Shown: positions 11,954 to 22,265 of the stretch, piece by piece
Layout: each line of letters opens with the position of its first letter
Position numbering within the stretch: the first letter of the stretch is position 1
Source: Bacillus pumilus
GTDB taxonomy: Bacteria; Bacillota; Bacilli; Bacillales; Bacillaceae
Reading direction: 5' to 3'
Assembly (NCBI RefSeq): GCF_900186955.1
Contig: NZ_LT906438.1
Span: forward strand, 3,534,001-3,598,000
Length of the DNA stretch: 64,000 nt
Made by a program: the position numbers and the translations under genes
The notes under the pieces: generated by a model
Database searches by the model: none
Seen by the model: the letters and a program-made list of their open reading frames with translations, nothing else
What the model was told of the DNA's origin: nothing

Positions 11954-12829
11954 TTATCTCTCTCCTTTTTTCGGCCATACATGGTAATACAAGAAGGCAT
12001 TTGTTGTTCTAAATCCCATCTTTTCATACAGCTGAATGGCGGTTGTGTTATGCAGCTGTGTTCCGGCAGAAATAAAACGATGCCCTCTCTCATAAGAGAC
12101 CTTCATCATCTCAATAAACAGCTTTTTCCCGATCCCTTTTCCTTGTACATCCGGTCTAATCGCAAACAGCTCAAGCGCCAGCTCATCGCCCTTGGTCATC
12201 CCTTGTATCAAGCCCACGACTTCATCGTTCACCTTTGCTACGATATTGATATCTGCACGTCCGAGCACATTATTTCTCATCCACTCTTGATAGAAATGCT
12301 GGACGACATTCTGGTCTAAAAATGGATCGAGGGCATACCGGCTTTTGACAAAAGCCTGATAAGCGAGTGACACCGCCTCATCGTATTCCTTTTCATCCGG
12401 CAGACTGATGACCACATCTTCACCTGTTGATGGCATTTCCATGTGAACAGGTGGCGCTTCAAGACGAGTGAGACCGCCCACATAGTACACATGTGACAGC
12501 CTTTGGACGATGCGGTTTTTTTCAACATCCGCCGCTTCAAGACGTAAAAAGAAAAAATCGCATTTTTCTGTTCTCATCCAATTGATGAAGCGCTCCATCA
12601 ATTCCTGAAAAGCAGATGCTGACTCAGCTTCCGCAAACTTCACATGAAAAATATGCTGATCAAATATGCCGCTTTCCCATTTTGACCAGTCGTATAACAG
12701 CACTGCTTTCAGCTGGGCGCCACTGACAAGACCAAACTGTTTGAAGCCTTTCATTTGTTCAATTTGTGGACCGTATTTCTCAATCCAAGCGGACAGCACC
12801 TGATCGTCTATTGCATGAACGGCCTTCAT
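11954..12829 (-). CDS. spsD: SpsD, GNAT acetyltransferase
   Basis: A 291-residue protein with a C-terminal GNAT fold: AIRPDVQGKGIGKKLFIEMM is the acetyl-CoA loop and NTTAIQLYEKMGFRTTNAFLYYH the terminal strand-helix. Between SpsC (aminotransferase) and SpsE (NeuB) it most likely acetylates the amino sugar made by SpsC, parallel to the N-acetylation step of legionaminate and pseudaminate routes. It overlaps spsC by four bases. Confidence 0.86.
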   Translation of the reverse strand: MKAVHAIDDQVLSAWIEKYGPQIEQMKGFKQFGLVSGAQLKAVLLYDWSKWESGIFDQHIFHVKFAEAESASAFQELMERFINWMRTEKCDFFFLRLEAADVEKNRIVQRLSHVYYVGGLTRLEAPPVHMEMPSTGEDVVISLPDEKEYDEAVSLAYQAFVKSRYALDPFLDQNVVQHFYQEWMRNNVLGRADINIVAKVNDEVVGLIQGMTKGDELALELFAIRPDVQGKGIGKKLFIEMMKVSYERGHRFISAGTQLHNTTAIQLYEKMGFRTTNAFLYYHVWPKKGER

Positions 12830-14004
12830 GAAGATGCCTTCTGTTCTTTTAAAATAGACAGCACCGCAGTGATGACATCCTGCACATCTTCATCTGTCAT
12901 GCTTGGATAAAGAGGCAGTGAGAGAGTCCGCTTGTAGTACGCGAGTGACTCAGGGAAATCCTCTGGTGAATAGTGATAGGTTTGTTGATAGTATGGATGC
13001 AAATGAACAGGGATAAAGTGAACACTCGTGCCGATTTTATAGTCCTTTTGCAGCTGATCAATCAGCTCATTGCGTGTGATGAATGCTTCTTTCGGGTCCA
13101 CTTGCAGTACATATAAATGCCATGCATGTCTTCCCTCATGATGGACTGGCGGCAGGATCAGCCCTGCTTCCTTTTGAAATGCTTGATTGTATGCTTTCGC
13201 AATTTGTTCTCTCCGTGCCTGCATATCATCTAAACGGCTTAGCTGAACAAGCCCTAACGATGCCTGCACATCAAACATGTTCATTTTATAGCCAGGTTCC
13301 TCGACCTCGTAGTACCACGTTCCTTTTTCTCCATAACGATTCCATGCTCCCTTGCTCATCCCATGGAGTGCTAGTCTTCTGATCCGAGCGGCAAGTGCAT
13401 CATCATTCGTCGTCAGCATGCCGCCTTCTCCGGTCGCTATATTTTTCGTCGCATAAAAACTAAAGGCAGTCGCATCACCAATCGAACCAACGGGCTGACC
13501 GTGGTACGTTGTGTAAAGAGCATGAGCGGCATCCTCAAGCACAAATAGATCGTACTTTTTGGCAATGGTTAAAATCCGGTCCATATCGCACGATTGACCA
13601 GCAAAATGAACAGGGACAATCGCTTTTGTGTGTGGTGTAATCGCCGCTTCTAGTTTCTCTGCATCGAGGTTGAGTGTCGCTGGGTCAATATCGACAAATA
13701 CAGGAGCTGCCCCTGTATGAATGATCGTATTGGCTGTTGCGCAGAATGTCAGAGGCGTTGTGATCACCTCATCCCCATTCCCAATCCCTCTTGCTTTTAA
13801 GGCTAAAAATAAAGCAGCCGTACATGAATTGACAGCGATCGCATGTTTTGCACCGGTCAGCTGCCGAAACTCTTCTTCAAACTGTCTGACTTTTGGTCCG
13901 GTTGACAGCCAGCCGGATTTTAATGTTCCAATGACTTCGTCAATTTCTTCCTGCTCAATCAACGGCAGGGCATAAGGAAGAAATTGTTCTCTCTTTTTTT
14001 CCAT
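12826..14004 (-). CDS. spsC: SpsC, DegT/DnrJ/EryC1 sugar aminotransferase
   Basis: PLP-dependent aminotransferase of 392 residues acting on a nucleotide-linked keto sugar. Seen: SGWLSTGPKVRQFEEEF at the N-terminus, AVNSCTAALFLAL, the VLEDAAHAL aspartate, and the catalytic lysine in FSFYATKNIATGEGG (near residue 185), then the GYKMNMFDVQASLG stretch. All are family hallmarks. The ATG follows GGGGTG by about ten bases. It supplies the amino group for the NeuB branch of the sps polysaccharide. Confidence 0.93.
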   Translation of the reverse strand: MEKKREQFLPYALPLIEQEEIDEVIGTLKSGWLSTGPKVRQFEEEFRQLTGAKHAIAVNSCTAALFLALKARGIGNGDEVITTPLTFCATANTIIHTGAAPVFVDIDPATLNLDAEKLEAAITPHTKAIVPVHFAGQSCDMDRILTIAKKYDLFVLEDAAHALYTTYHGQPVGSIGDATAFSFYATKNIATGEGGMLTTNDDALAARIRRLALHGMSKGAWNRYGEKGTWYYEVEEPGYKMNMFDVQASLGLVQLSRLDDMQARREQIAKAYNQAFQKEAGLILPPVHHEGRHAWHLYVLQVDPKEAFITRNELIDQLQKDYKIGTSVHFIPVHLHPYYQQTYHYSPEDFPESLAYYKRTLSLPLYPSMTDEDVQDVITAVLSILKEQKASS

Positions 14005-14025
14005 ATCGCTTGCACACCCCTATCC

Positions 14026-15438
14026 TCATCTCTGAAAATCCACACCTGTTTTTGTTTGAAGCAGAGAAAGCAGAACATCGGTCGATCGCGCATGCGGATA
14101 ATGTTGTTTAATGAACTCAGCTCCTTGCCTCTTTGCCAGCTTCATTTCTTGATCATCCGACAAAATACGAATGGCTTTCTCAGCCAGTTCAACAGGGTTT
14201 TCCATATGATAGCTGCCAAGCGACTCGTAATAAGGGTATCTTCTGCCTTCTGTCATTTTCCCGATCAGCACACTCTTTTCAAACAGCATCGCTTCAAGGC
14301 CGACGGTTGATGTGAGCGTAATGACCATATCCATATAAGGCAATAGGTCATACAAGTCGATTTCTTTTTTAATCAATCTCACATGATTTCCTGCTCGTTC
14401 AATGGACACATACTCATTTAATCGGTTTCGGGCAATTTCCCACGGATGCGGCTTCATGATCAACTGAATGTCTTTCCGTTTTGCAATCGTTTTAAGCACA
14501 TCACCATAGAAGGCTTCTGAAAACGGCTGCGTTGCCACAAGCACGGTCTTTTTGGCAGGATTGAAGTTCAATTTTCGAAAGACCATTTCCTGTTGAAGCG
14601 GCGTTCGATCCTTCACCAAATCAAACCTCGGATGACCTGTGATCTCCACCTGTTCCGGCTGACAGCCTTTGTGTACATACCAGTCTTTTTCATACTTTCC
14701 AAACACCCCGTGGCACGTCGTGAAAATCGGCAAAAAGGCTTCGTCTCCCATCAGTGCGCCGTGCTGAAGACAGATACTCGTGAGCTGGCGTTTCACAGTT
14801 TGCAGTGCAAGTACGCGGCTGTAAGCATCCTCCGTTGTCCCCACAATAATGGCTGCAATTGGCTCCATCTGAAATAGCACTTCTGTCTGGTCAATCACAT
14901 CAATAAATTGCACAATGTCCTTCCGAAGCTTTTCTCTAAAAAAGACATTGCCAAAGACGGGGTGCTTTGCGTAAGGTTTAAGGAGAGCATTTGCTTTCTC
15001 AATATATTCAGCATGGGCTTCTTTATTAACCTCTCCTGCTAATTCTGGCTTGCTGATGACCGGTAAACCAAAATAGTCTGCCTTCTTCCAGCGAGCAAGC
15101 ACCACCGTTTGACTCGGATGGAACCGCGTGTAATTTTGTTCAGTAAAACGCAGATGTTCAAAGTGAAGCAAGACCTTTCCATTCGCCGGACGATAAGCAA
15201 TACGCTTGATCTGCTGCTTATGTTGATCAAAAAATGGCTGAATCTCTTCCGGCAATGGACAATCGGTTGTCAATTCATGACCGAATGCTTCATCCTCCAT
15301 ACGTTCCCTCACTTCAGGACTGATATATTGATAGAAATTGCTGATCAACCCAAGAGGAATTTGTTGATAGGACAAATCCTTCATGAGATTTACATACTCA
15401 AAATACACCTGCCAATAATGATGAATATAGTGCGACAC
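14026..15438 (-). CDS. spsB: SpsB, CDP-glycerol/capsule-type transferase
   Basis: A 470-residue GT-B-like protein similar to SpsB and to CDP-glycerol glycerophosphotransferase or Kdo-type capsule transferases. Typical pieces are LQHGALMGDEA, GHPRFD, LVATQPF, IMKPHPWE and MVITLTSTVGLEAMLFEKSVL in the nucleotide-binding half. It starts at GTG, with AGGTGA from the end of spsA serving as ribosome site. Likely transfers a polyol-phosphate or acidic sugar to the growing spore polysaccharide. Confidence 0.88.
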   Translation of the reverse strand: MSHYIHHYWQVYFEYVNLMKDLSYQQIPLGLISNFYQYISPEVRERMEDEAFGHELTTDCPLPEEIQPFFDQHKQQIKRIAYRPANGKVLLHFEHLRFTEQNYTRFHPSQTVVLARWKKADYFGLPVISKPELAGEVNKEAHAEYIEKANALLKPYAKHPVFGNVFFREKLRKDIVQFIDVIDQTEVLFQMEPIAAIIVGTTEDAYSRVLALQTVKRQLTSICLQHGALMGDEAFLPIFTTCHGVFGKYEKDWYVHKGCQPEQVEITGHPRFDLVKDRTPLQQEMVFRKLNFNPAKKTVLVATQPFSEAFYGDVLKTIAKRKDIQLIMKPHPWEIARNRLNEYVSIERAGNHVRLIKKEIDLYDLLPYMDMVITLTSTVGLEAMLFEKSVLIGKMTEGRRYPYYESLGSYHMENPVELAEKAIRILSDDQEMKLAKRQGAEFIKQHYPHARSTDVLLSLLQTKTGVDFQR

Positions 15439-15444
15439 TTTAGG

Positions 15445-16293
<849 letters not shown>

Positions 16294-16390
16294 TTATAAA
16301 ATTGTATTTTTTTAATGATCTATCTTTGAAAAACGCGAACTTTTTGGTAATATAAGTAATCATTTATGTGTATTAAAGGAGTAAAGAACA

Positions 16391-17065
16391 TTGGAAGCTA
16401 TGAAGAATGATCACTCCCAACAAGAGGAAGTAAAAGATTTTTTTCGATTTTTCAAAATTTTTGTCGCAACAAAAACGATTATTCGCTCATATCAACATTC
16501 CTATATTCCCATTTGGCTGATGATGCTCCTTGCAAGTATCGCTGGTACAGGCTGGGTCTACGAAGGGTATTTTAGCGAGTATATGGGCAATCATATTCCA
16601 TTTCCTTTTATTTTGTTACAAGGTGCGGGATATGGTATTCTCGCAGGCAATCTCGGTCTATTTTTCGGTGTACTCATCCTAAAGTGGTTAGGGCGTCTTT
16701 TTTTCGGCAGTCAAACGGCATATCGAGATGTACTCAAAGCCTTCACGCTGACGACCTTTTTCCCTTCCGCTTTATTTGCACTCAGTTGGATTTGCACGAT
16801 TGGAATGCTTGGTCCGTATACGTTTGTCAAAATCTCACCCTATTTAGATCAGCATTTTGAGGTATGGTATTATCTCGATCTTTTGACACTGATTGATGCT
16901 TATGCAAAGACGTGGATATTTGGAATGACTGTTTTAGGCATTGTCGCTGTGATGAAGCTGAAATTATGGCAAGCCTTCCTCATCGTGATCACACCGCTTG
17001 CGGCATGTTTTCTTATCATTACTCTTTTATTTGGTGTCCAGCGCGCTGTAAATTGGATGATGTAA
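16391..17065 (+). CDS. Yip1-domain-like integral membrane protein
   Basis: A 224-residue membrane protein with about five hydrophobic helices (WLMMLLASIAGTGWVY, FPFILLQGAGYGILAGNLGLFFGVLILKW, AFTLTTFFPSALFALSWICTIG, TWIFGMTVLGIVAVM, AFLIVITPLAACFLIITLLFG) and a charged N-terminus. Helix layout and the central FTLTTFFPS part fit Yip1-domain proteins. The TTG start has AAGGAG 9 bases upstream; an ATG three codons later is possible but too far. It is divergent from spsA and has its own terminator. Function unknown; I do not recall a counterpart at this spot in B. subtilis. Confidence 0.75.
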   Translation: MEAMKNDHSQQEEVKDFFRFFKIFVATKTIIRSYQHSYIPIWLMMLLASIAGTGWVYEGYFSEYMGNHIPFPFILLQGAGYGILAGNLGLFFGVLILKWLGRLFFGSQTAYRDVLKAFTLTTFFPSALFALSWICTIGMLGPYTFVKISPYLDQHFEVWYYLDLLTLIDAYAKTWIFGMTVLGIVAVMKLKLWQAFLIVITPLAACFLIITLLFGVQRAVNWMM

Positions 17066-17100
17066 GGCCTGACAAAGAATGCGAGGGTTTGCCCGCGCCT

Positions 17101-17128
17101 AAGGAACTGCACCACAGTTCCTTTTTTT
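17101..17128 (+). terminator. Terminator after the Yip1-like gene
   Basis: AGGAACTG and CAGTTCCT form an 8-bp stem with a short loop followed by seven T residues. Confidence 0.88.
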
Positions 17129-17250
17129 CGTTCAATGTACATATTCTCCCCTCCTGTCTCATAGTGTGAAAGAGAGAAAGAATGCTATGGAAACAACAGG
17201 TGCTCAAGCGCCTTCTGTTTAGAACACCATGAGGAAAGAGGAGGAACGTT

Positions 17251-17793
17251 ATGAAATTGAAAAATCAATTTGGGCAAGGTTCGGGTTTCGAAGGTCAAGA
17301 TTTTCGCCAGCAACAATATGGAGCAAATCCGTATCCTGCGCAGCAGATGGGTTATTCAGTCCCTCCCCAAACGCAGGGTCAAATGCAAGGACAAATGCAG
17401 CAGGGATTTTCACCAATGCCGTCTACTGGTTCTTCACCAGGGGGGCAGGGCACGCAGAGCGGCGGGCAGCCGTATCAAATTCCTTCTGGACCGATTTATC
17501 AGCAGAATGTCACTGGTCAACTGCCAATCGAGCAGTCCTATATTGAAAATATTTTACGATTGAACCGCGGCAAGGTAGCCACGATTTATATGACGTTTGA
17601 GGCAAGTAAGGAATGGAACTCGAAGATTTTCAGAGGCGTCATTGAAGCTGCAGGACGTGACCACATTATCATTAGTGATAACAAGACAGGAACACGATAC
17701 TTACTATTAACGATCTATCTTGATTACATTACGTTTGATGGGGAAATTCAATACGACTATCCATACTCCATGTCCACGTATTCTCCGAGGTAG
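17251..17793 (+). CDS. gerQ: GerQ, spore coat germination protein
   Basis: GerQ (YwdL) is the coat protein that holds the cell wall hydrolase CwlJ in place during germination and is crosslinked by transglutaminase Tgl. The 180-residue protein has a Gln/Gly/Pro-rich N-terminal half with repeated MQGQMQ-like stretches, the known crosslink-donor region, and a conserved C-terminal domain from SYIENILRLNRGKVATIYMTF to FDGEIQYDYPYSMSTYSPR. GAGGAGG lies 6 bases before the ATG. Monocistronic, with its own terminator. Confidence 0.95.
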   Translation: MKLKNQFGQGSGFEGQDFRQQQYGANPYPAQQMGYSVPPQTQGQMQGQMQQGFSPMPSTGSSPGGQGTQSGGQPYQIPSGPIYQQNVTGQLPIEQSYIENILRLNRGKVATIYMTFEASKEWNSKIFRGVIEAAGRDHIIISDNKTGTRYLLLTIYLDYITFDGEIQYDYPYSMSTYSPR

Positions 17794-17808
17794 ATAACGC
17801 ACATATCG

Positions 17809-17840
17809 CAAAAGCAAGGAGCAGGCGCCCTTGCTTTTTT
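17809..17840 (+). terminator. Terminator after gerQ
   Basis: AAAGCAAGG and CCTTGCTTT pair around a 9-base loop, followed by a long T-run. Confidence 0.88.
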
Positions 17841-17861
17841 CTTTTGATTAGGTTTTTGTCA

Positions 17862-17919
17862 CACCTCTAGGGCGCTCGTCATAAGATGCCTAGTAGTTTT
17901 TATCAAACGCCTAGAGGTG
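17862..17919 (+). promoter_or_regulatory. Inverted repeat and possible sporulation promoter before the cupin gene
   Basis: CACCTCTAGGGCG on the left and CGCCTAGAGGTG on the right are complementary except for one extra G, with ~33 bases between. The right arm contains the ribosome site of the cupin gene, so folding in RNA would hide it. Between the arms, CATAAGAT resembles a sigma-K -10 (CATAnnnTA). Both readings are inference. Confidence 0.4.
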
Positions 17920-17925
17920 ACATTC

Positions 17926-18543
17926 ATGACTGTTGAGCTGGATTATACTTCCCCAAATGTTAAATATTCATACGATCTGAATCAAAGCCCCCTTGTGAAA
18001 TACGATCAGCATAACCTGATTAACGTTTTAGGAAAAAAACAATTAAACTCGTTGGATCAAGTATCTCTGCTGGATATATATTTGAGTAAAAGCAAAGTCG
18101 TAGAGCCTCATTATCATCAAAATGCCGCAGAGCTTGTTTATTGTATAGCCGGTTCTGCTGCCGTCTCGATGCTGAATCCATTTACAAAAAAACTTCACAC
18201 CTATACCATCACCCCAGGACAGGTAGCAAACGTACCTCAAGGCTGGTGGCACTATGAAGTTGCCCTTCAAGACAGAACTCATTTATTAGCCATTTTCAAC
18301 GCATCTACGCCAGAAGTGATCCTAGGCTCAGACCTTCTCACCCTCACCCCTGCTCACATCATGGCACATACGTATTGCATGAACGAAACACAGTGGAAAC
18401 AGGCGACACAGCCGGTGAAGCCAAGTGTATTTATCGGACCATTTTGCCACAGAGAAGAGGAAGCACAAACGAACCCTGTCCCTCCGTCTCACTACATCCC
18501 TTATTATCAAGCACCGCCAAACTACGTCCCTTACTGGAATTAA
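17926..18543 (+). CDS. Cupin-domain protein, possible spore coat component
   Basis: A 205-residue protein with one cupin barrel in its first two thirds: the metal-ligand pattern HYHQNAAELVYCIAGSA, then PGQVANVPQGWWHYEVAL, like one barrel of the oxalate decarboxylase family. The C-terminus is a Pro/Tyr-rich tail (SHYIPYYQAPPNYVPYWN) of the kind common in spore coat proteins. AGAGGTGA precedes the ATG; a GTG three codons upstream overlaps that site. It sits between two terminators, next to gerQ. Enzymatic activity is not established. Confidence 0.72.
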   Translation: MTVELDYTSPNVKYSYDLNQSPLVKYDQHNLINVLGKKQLNSLDQVSLLDIYLSKSKVVEPHYHQNAAELVYCIAGSAAVSMLNPFTKKLHTYTITPGQVANVPQGWWHYEVALQDRTHLLAIFNASTPEVILGSDLLTLTPAHIMAHTYCMNETQWKQATQPVKPSVFIGPFCHREEEAQTNPVPPSHYIPYYQAPPNYVPYWN

Positions 18544-18544
18544 G

Positions 18545-18582
18545 AAAAAAACCGATGCCCCTCTCAGAGCATCGGTTTTTTA
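18545..18582. terminator. Bidirectional terminator between cupin gene and ywdK
   Basis: AAAAAACCGATGC and GCATCGGTTTTTT form a long perfect stem with a 10-base loop, with T-runs on both strands. Confidence 0.93.
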
Positions 18583-18584
18583 GC

Positions 18585-18956
18585 TTATAAATTTTTTGCT
18601 GCTGCAATGACAAGCATGATCCAAGAAGCAATAAACGCCACTCCGCCAATTGGGGTAATGGCACCTAGAATCTTCACCTGAGTCAATGCTAGGACATAAA
18701 GGCTTCCTGAGAAGAAAAGGATACCTGCAAGCATCACCCAGCCAGCGGTTGGGACTAGAGAAACACCTGACAGCTTATCTGCAAGAAAGGCGACAATAAA
18801 TAGTCCAATCGCATGGAACATCTGATATTGAACCCCTTTGTTCCAAATCTCTATATACTTTTCAGGGATTTTCCCTTCAAGACCGTGCGCACCGAAGGCT
18901 CCGAGTCCAACAGCTAGCATCGCATTAATCGCACCTAAAATGAAAAATAGTTTCAT
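18585..18956 (-). CDS. ywdK: YwdK, DUF423 small membrane protein
   Basis: A 123-residue protein with four predicted membrane helices, starting [31 protein letters not shown]. The early GAFGAHGLE signature and the four-helix layout define DUF423. No biochemical role is known. It lies 70 bases after ywdJ on the same strand, as in B. subtilis. Residue composition is strongly hydrophobic with a short Lys-rich end (AAAKNL). Confidence 0.88.
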   Translation of the reverse strand: MKLFFILGAINAMLAVGLGAFGAHGLEGKIPEKYIEIWNKGVQYQMFHAIGLFIVAFLADKLSGVSLVPTAGWVMLAGILFFSGSLYVLALTQVKILGAITPIGGVAFIASWIMLVIAAAKNL

Positions 18957-19026
18957 TCGTCATTCTCCTTATCTCGTCAATTATATTTATCATAGCGCGG
19001 GTGACAGACGATATTCAACTTTCCCT

Positions 19027-20334
19027 TTACGTTGACACGAGATTGTCGGATTTCTTTTTCTTTCGTAACAGAACTTGATCGACCGCGATCGCAATGAGTG
19101 TACCTAGAACAAGTCCATTGCTTAATAATGAAATGAGCACAGGATGCATGCCTTTCAAGGCTTCCTGCGGTACAAACATCGCCCCTACACCTGCTAAAAC
19201 GGCAATCCCTAGGACAAAGCGAATCCGCGGAATTTCTTCTTTCTCATACTGATCAAACTCAGACATCGCAATTCCAATCATCGAGGAGAACACCACAAAG
19301 TTTACAGCAAGCCCCACAGGTGATGGCAATGCGGAGAAAAAGCTCATGAGCAGCGGGAATAAACTAATGAGTACAATGAGCAGACTTCCTATGAAAAATG
19401 GCTTTCTCGATGGAATTTTCGTTGTCTGGATAAATCCTGCTGCCCCGGAAATAGGTACAGGCGCAATCGCTCCGATCAATCCGCTCAGTAAGTGACCAAA
19501 TGCTGCGACAAAACCAGCCGGACGAGCTCTCTTCCGCTCACGCAGTTCACCAAATGCCTTCACTGAACTTTCCACAATTCGAATACTTGCCAGCATGTTC
19601 ACAATGAGTAATATGGTAATGAAAAAGGACGTGACAAGCAATCCACTGTCAAAGACTGGCATGCCGAATGGGAAAAGCTTCGGAAACTCGATGATTTTTT
19701 CTGGAATTCGAACCGGCTTTGCCAACCCGAGTAAAGCGAATAACAACCAGCCTCCTGCAAGGGCAAACAACACAGAAAACTGTCTTAAGTAATGCCATTT
19801 TGAGCGGCTGATCATGAAGGTCAGGATAATAATGAAGATTGATAAGCAAAAGACAAGCCCATCCACCTGATTTCCCCTATAGCCGATGCCCATCAGCCCT
19901 TTCATGATCGGCTGACTTAACTGGACAACTAATAATAGCAAGTAAATGCCTGTGACGACTGGCGTAAATAAAGACGCGAGCCAATTAATGATTTTAAATA
20001 AACTAAAAATAAAAAAGAAAGCGGCACTAAAAATTAAAGCCCCTTGTAGTGCTTGCAGAGTTTCAGGATACGTCGCAAAGATGGTTCCTGTCATACCTGC
20101 ATAAAGGGTATACACACCCCACCAAAGCCCCGCTGGACTTTCATTGATTGGCAGCATATGGCCGCATAAACACTGAACCATCGCCACAAGACCAAGTGAA
20201 AAGAATGTACTTTGAATCAGCTCCGCTGACTGCACTTGGTTCAATTCAAATGCTTGTGCAATCGCAATTGGTACAGCAATAGAAGCTGCGATAAAAAATG
20301 CCATCCACTGAATGGCGCCCAAAAATAGTTTCAA
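19027..20334 (-). CDS. ywdJ: YwdJ, NCS2-type purine/pyrimidine permease
   Basis: An integral membrane transporter of ~435 residues with 12 or more hydrophobic stretches. The last third contains ARPAGFVAAFGHLLSGLIGAIAPVPISGAAGFI, matching the conserved helix-8 to helix-10 region of nucleobase-ascorbate (uracil/xanthine permease) transporters, though the usual QN...G signature is weak. TTG is preferred as start because AGGTG lies 6 bases before it; the GTG three codons upstream lies in that site. Substrate unknown. Confidence 0.82.
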   Translation of the reverse strand: MKLFLGAIQWMAFFIAASIAVPIAIAQAFELNQVQSAELIQSTFFSLGLVAMVQCLCGHMLPINESPAGLWWGVYTLYAGMTGTIFATYPETLQALQGALIFSAAFFFIFSLFKIINWLASLFTPVVTGIYLLLLVVQLSQPIMKGLMGIGYRGNQVDGLVFCLSIFIIILTFMISRSKWHYLRQFSVLFALAGGWLLFALLGLAKPVRIPEKIIEFPKLFPFGMPVFDSGLLVTSFFITILLIVNMLASIRIVESSVKAFGELRERKRARPAGFVAAFGHLLSGLIGAIAPVPISGAAGFIQTTKIPSRKPFFIGSLLIVLISLFPLLMSFFSALPSPVGLAVNFVVFSSMIGIAMSEFDQYEKEEIPRIRFVLGIAVLAGVGAMFVPQEALKGMHPVLISLLSNGLVLGTLIAIAVDQVLLRKKKKSDNLVST

Positions 20335-20367
20335 ACCGATCACCTTCCCTTTATCGTGACAAGACCA

Positions 20368-20700
20368 TTAAAAATCAAAGATAGAGTCGCCGTTCCCATC
20401 CTTCTCTTTTTGCACCTCTTCTTGATGCTGAAATTTCTTCGCACCACTCGCACCCATCAGTTTCTCAAGCATGGCTTGATCTGAGGATACGGGCGGCGCG
20501 GGCGGTGTCTGTATCGAAGAAGGTGGCGAGATAACCGGCGTTTGCGGCATTTGCACCTGTGATGGTGCATCGAGAATGACATCACATAGTGAAGAAATCG
20601 CCGCCACTTGGCGTTTCACCTCTTCATCATTTTCACTTTGTTTCGCCTTTTGAACCGCTTCCTCCATTTTTTGAAGCAGGCTTGATATATGAATATTCAA
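20368..20700 (-). CDS. ywdI: YwdI-like small soluble protein
   Basis: A ~110-residue protein with a charged coiled-coil N-terminus (SSLLQKMEEAVQKAKQSENDEE), a Pro/Ser-rich middle (QTPPAPPVSS), and an acidic end (DGNGDSIFDF). The TTG start is chosen because GGAGG lies 8 bases upstream; the ATG 13 codons earlier has no site. Position just upstream of ywdJ on the same strand supports ywdI. No function known. Confidence 0.72.
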   Translation of the reverse strand: MNIHISSLLQKMEEAVQKAKQSENDEEVKRQVAAISSLCDVILDAPSQVQMPQTPVISPPSSIQTPPAPPVSSDQAMLEKLMGASGAKKFQHQEEVQKEKDGNGDSIFDF

Positions 20701-20870
20701 GGGTAGACCCTCCAATCTAAAAAAGTCTCTTTTCAACATTATTTTACCAAATGAACAAACGAAATGGGTTCATTTTTTCAAAGCAGTCTGCTCCCGCCTC
20801 TCTTATTTGACCCGACATAGCCCTTCACACATAATAAAGGAAACAACATCGTTTATGAAAGGATTGAATA

Positions 20871-22229
20871 ATGGACAAACTCACTACTCTTTTTCAGAAA
20901 CAAAAAGTCTTTCAAAAGCCGCCGGTGGAAGAACGCATCCGTCTTCTTAAAGACTTAAAAGCAGCCATCAAACAGCATGAGAAGGATATTTTACAAGCCT
21001 TGGCCCATGATTTACATAAATCCGAACAGGAGGCCTACACAACAGAGATCGGGATGGTGTATGAGGAAATCAATCATACCATCAAGCACCTCCACAAATG
21101 GGCAAAGCCAACACGCGTGAAAACGCCCCTCACTCATATCGGGTCGAAAAGCATGATTATGAAGGAACCTTATGGCAATGTGCTCATCATTGCCCCTTGG
21201 AACTATCCTTTCCAATTGGCCCTTTCTCCATTAGTTGGTGCCATTGCTGCGGGTAATGCCGTTATTTTAAAACCGTCTGAGCTGACGCCGCAAGTTTCAG
21301 AAGTAATCAGTGCAATGGTCGAACCTGTATTTCAAGAAGACCATGTAGCTGTCGTAGAAGGCGGTGTAGATGTGAGTACAGAGCTGTTGAAACTGCCCTT
21401 TGATTATATCTTCTTTACAGGAAGTGTGGCAGTTGGCAAAGTCGTCATGGAAGCCGCCGCAAAGCATTTGACCCCTGTCACACTTGAGCTTGGCGGAAAA
21501 AGCCCTTGCATCGTCACGCCTGATGCAGATATCAAATTAGCGGCAAAGCGAATCACGTTCGGCAAATTTACCAATGCTGGCCAAACGTGTATTGCACCAG
21601 ACTATTTGCTTGTTCATGAATCCATTAAAGACGATCTTTTGCGGGAAATGACAGCCTGTATCCGTGACTTTTATGGCGAACAACCGGAAACACATCCGCA
21701 CTTTGGGAAAAATGTCAGCCAGCGTCATTTTGACAGGCTCTCACAATTTCTCTCAAATGGAACGATCGTTACAGGTGGACAGCGCAACGAAAACGAGCTC
21801 AAAATTGCACCAACCATATTAGACCACATCACATGGGAAGATCCTGTCATGCAGGAGGAAATTTTCGGACCGATTCTGCCTGTCATGACCTTCGATTCTC
21901 TGCACGAGGCAGCTCATATGATCAAAACAAGACCGAAGCCGCTTGCGCTTTACTTATTTACAACAAGTAAAGAAACAGAAGCCTATATTCTAGACCATCT
22001 CTCATTTGGCGGAGGATGTATCAATGACACGCTCATGCATGTCGCTACTCCTTACCTGCCATTCGGAGGCGTGGGTGAAAGCGGCATGGGACGATATCAC
22101 GGGAAAGAAAGCTTCTTTACGTTTACGCATGAAAAAAGCGTCCTGCGCCAAACCAATCGCTTCGATTTTTCCTTCCGTTATCCAAATGCGAAAAACGGAC
22201 TCGACTTGGTTCGTAAATTTTTAAAATAA
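20871..22229 (+). CDS. ywdH: YwdH, aldehyde dehydrogenase
   Basis: Class 3-like NAD(P) aldehyde dehydrogenase of 452 residues that oxidises aldehydes to acids. The NAD face has [34 protein letters not shown], the catalytic Glu in [11 protein letters not shown] (near residue 207), the catalytic Cys in [13 protein letters not shown] (near residue 240), and [10 protein letters not shown]. The C-terminus [12 protein letters not shown] is short and amphipathic. Divergent from ywdI; GAAAGGA precedes the ATG. Confidence 0.93.
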   Translation: MDKLTTLFQKQKVFQKPPVEERIRLLKDLKAAIKQHEKDILQALAHDLHKSEQEAYTTEIGMVYEEINHTIKHLHKWAKPTRVKTPLTHIGSKSMIMKEPYGNVLIIAPWNYPFQLALSPLVGAIAAGNAVILKPSELTPQVSEVISAMVEPVFQEDHVAVVEGGVDVSTELLKLPFDYIFFTGSVAVGKVVMEAAAKHLTPVTLELGGKSPCIVTPDADIKLAAKRITFGKFTNAGQTCIAPDYLLVHESIKDDLLREMTACIRDFYGEQPETHPHFGKNVSQRHFDRLSQFLSNGTIVTGGQRNENELKIAPTILDHITWEDPVMQEEIFGPILPVMTFDSLHEAAHMIKTRPKPLALYLFTTSKETEAYILDHLSFGGGCINDTLMHVATPYLPFGGVGESGMGRYHGKESFFTFTHEKSVLRQTNRFDFSFRYPNAKNGLDLVRKFLK

Positions 22230-22231
22230 AC

Positions 22232-22265
22232 AGGACGAAGGGTCTCTCCCCTCGTCCTCTTTTTA
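22232..22265. terminator. Terminator between ywdH and ung
   Basis: AGGACGAAGGG and CCCCTCGTCCT form a near-perfect stem, followed by CTCTTTTT. The last bases overlap the ung stop codon. Confidence 0.85.

Noticed and set aside
11953..12093. N-terminal extension of SpsE
   Set aside because: The extension lies inside spsD; the ATG after AAAGGAGAG gives the family length.
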